Assembly (NCBI RefSeq): GCF_014699075.1
Contig: NZ_JACXAB010000006.1
Location: forward strand, 124,001 to 188,000
Reading direction: 5' to 3'
Source of the DNA: Microvirga sp.
GTDB taxonomy: Bacteria > Pseudomonadota > Alphaproteobacteria > Rhizobiales > Beijerinckiaceae
DNA length: 64,000 bases
Positions within the stretch are counted from its first letter, which is position 1. Each line of letters begins with the position of its first letter. A program made the position numbers and the translations under genes. This document shows, piece by piece, positions 63,409 through 64,000 of this stretch. Below the pieces are notes generated by a model that worked only from the letters and a program-made list of their open reading frames with translations, was not told the DNA's origin and searched no databases.

Positions 63409-63432
63409 GGCGCTGTCGTTGTCACCCTGACG

Positions 63433-63577
63433 CTGTCATTCCGGGGCCGCGAAAGCGGAGCCCGGAATCCATAATCACGACGGCTCAAAGAAGTGCAACC
63501 AGCGTTGCACCTTATTCTGCAATGTTAGCGGTTATGGATTCCGGGTTCGGCTCTGAAGAGCCGCCCCGGAATGACAG
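63433..63577. repeat. palindromic mobile-element-like repeat, copy 2
   Basis: 145 bp, bounded by the same perfect 15-bp arms as copy 1 (CTGTCATTCCGGGGC / GCCCCGGAATGACAG), with the nested arms GCCCGGAATCCATAA and TTATGGATTCCGGG. The centre differs and has its own small palindrome (AACCAGCGTTGCACC). Located 24 bp after the PBP1A stop. Confidence 0.85.
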
Positions 63578-63675
63578 CGGTGAGGTTGAACAAACCCGTA
63601 AGAAATTACCCCGCACGTAATCGCCAGCCCTCTCGCCACACGGCATGCTCCCTTCATCACAAGAAGGAGCCTGTC

Positions 63676-64000
63676 ATGCCTGCCTATGCTGTCGGTCATC
63701 TGCACGATGTAACTATCGGTCCCGGCATCGTCGCGTATCTCCAGCGCATCGACGCGACGCTTGAACCCTTTGGCGGCCGCTTCCTGCTTCATGGCGAACC
63801 CGTGGAGGTGCTGGAAGGATCGTGGTCGGGAGATCTGGTCGTGATCGAATTTCCCGACAAGGAGAGCGCCCGTGCGTGGTATGCCTCTCCCGCCTATCGG
63901 CACATCCTGCCGCTGCGCAGCGAGAACGCCAGCAGCGTCGTCTTTCTCACCAACGGAGTGCCGGCCGATCACAAGGCGACGGATGTGCTCGCAGGACTCC
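63676..64000 (+). CDS. DUF1330 family protein (partial at window edge)
   Basis: Open to the right edge; 108 codons seen, starting MPAYAVGHLHDVTIGPGIVA. Family features: LEPFGGRFLLHGEPVEVLEG, LVVIEFPDKESARAWYASPA and YRHILPLRSENASS. DUF1330 proteins have a dimeric alpha/beta-barrel fold with unknown function. AAGGAG lies 7 nt before the ATG. The C-terminus lies outside the window. Confidence 0.85.
   Translation, partial: MPAYAVGHLHDVTIGPGIVAYLQRIDATLEPFGGRFLLHGEPVEVLEGSWSGDLVVIEFPDKESARAWYASPAYRHILPLRSENASSVVFLTNGVPADHKATDVLAGL

Overview
This window comes from a GC-rich alphaproteobacterial chromosome, most likely Hyphomicrobiales (Rhizobiales) and possibly near Microvirga/Methylobacteriaceae. 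The evidence is the gene order around the replication origin (mutM and ubiE-ubiB-coaBC-dut on one side, rpsT, a 0.7 kb candidate oriC, dnaA-dnaN-recF-gyrB on the other), an HWE-type histidine kinase, LexA boxes of the GTTC-N7-GTTC type, dense CcrM-type GANTC sites in the origin and EcfG-like promoters. No prophage, CRISPR array, rRNA or tRNA gene was seen. The genus is an inference.

Layout. 0-6 kb: 5' part of rpsA, a secreted hypothetical protein, a DsbA-fold isomerase, argG and a PAS/HWE sensor kinase. 5.4-6.3 kb: a gene-free stretch with intergenic repeats, then a LexA box on a sigma70-like promoter whose product would be an untranslated RNA or a very long typA leader. 6.3-11.5 kb: typA, a GST, three tiny hydrophilic proteins in one operon, and cysK behind an Rrf2 regulator. 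11.5-15.5 kb: the overlapping leftward operon ubiE-ubiB-coaBC-dut. 15.5-27 kb: mutM, a crotonase, a TSUP permease, rpsT, candidate oriC, dnaA, dnaN, recF, lysE and gyrB. 27-41 kb: two c-di-GMP proteins, a VOC/DoxX/YCII cluster opposite an HxlR regulator, a dienelactone hydrolase, a patatin, a small general-stress-like cluster (59-aa protein, HNH protein, BON protein), an OmpV-like porin and a QueD-like protein with an altered active site. 41-56 kb: M20 amidohydrolase, ABC exporter, frameshifted methyltransferase, HerA-like ATPase, MFS pump, YcaQ-like glycosylase, PAP2, RecX, GNAT, OsmC and a TRAP transporter. 56-64 kb: a radical-SAM gene followed by a DUF4130-UdgX fusion, a DUF4242 protein, a cation/proton antiporter, PBP1A and the start of a DUF1330 gene.

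How it works together. The central part is housekeeping: replication initiation, sliding clamp, gap repair and gyrase beside quinone, CoA and nucleotide metabolism. A scattered theme is DNA damage. Three sites matching GTTC-N3-T-W-TT-GTTC lie in front of the YcaQ-like glycosylase, the radical-SAM/UdgX pair and the untranslated transcript before typA, so these may form a local SOS set. The UdgX domain keeps the His-containing loop that captures uracil in DNA but has no cysteine, so it cannot carry the iron-sulfur cluster known in this family. A second theme is general stress: EcfG-like promoters precede the small hydrophilic operon, the 59-aa protein and the BON protein. The BON ribosome-binding site lies inside a perfect 14-bp inverted repeat.
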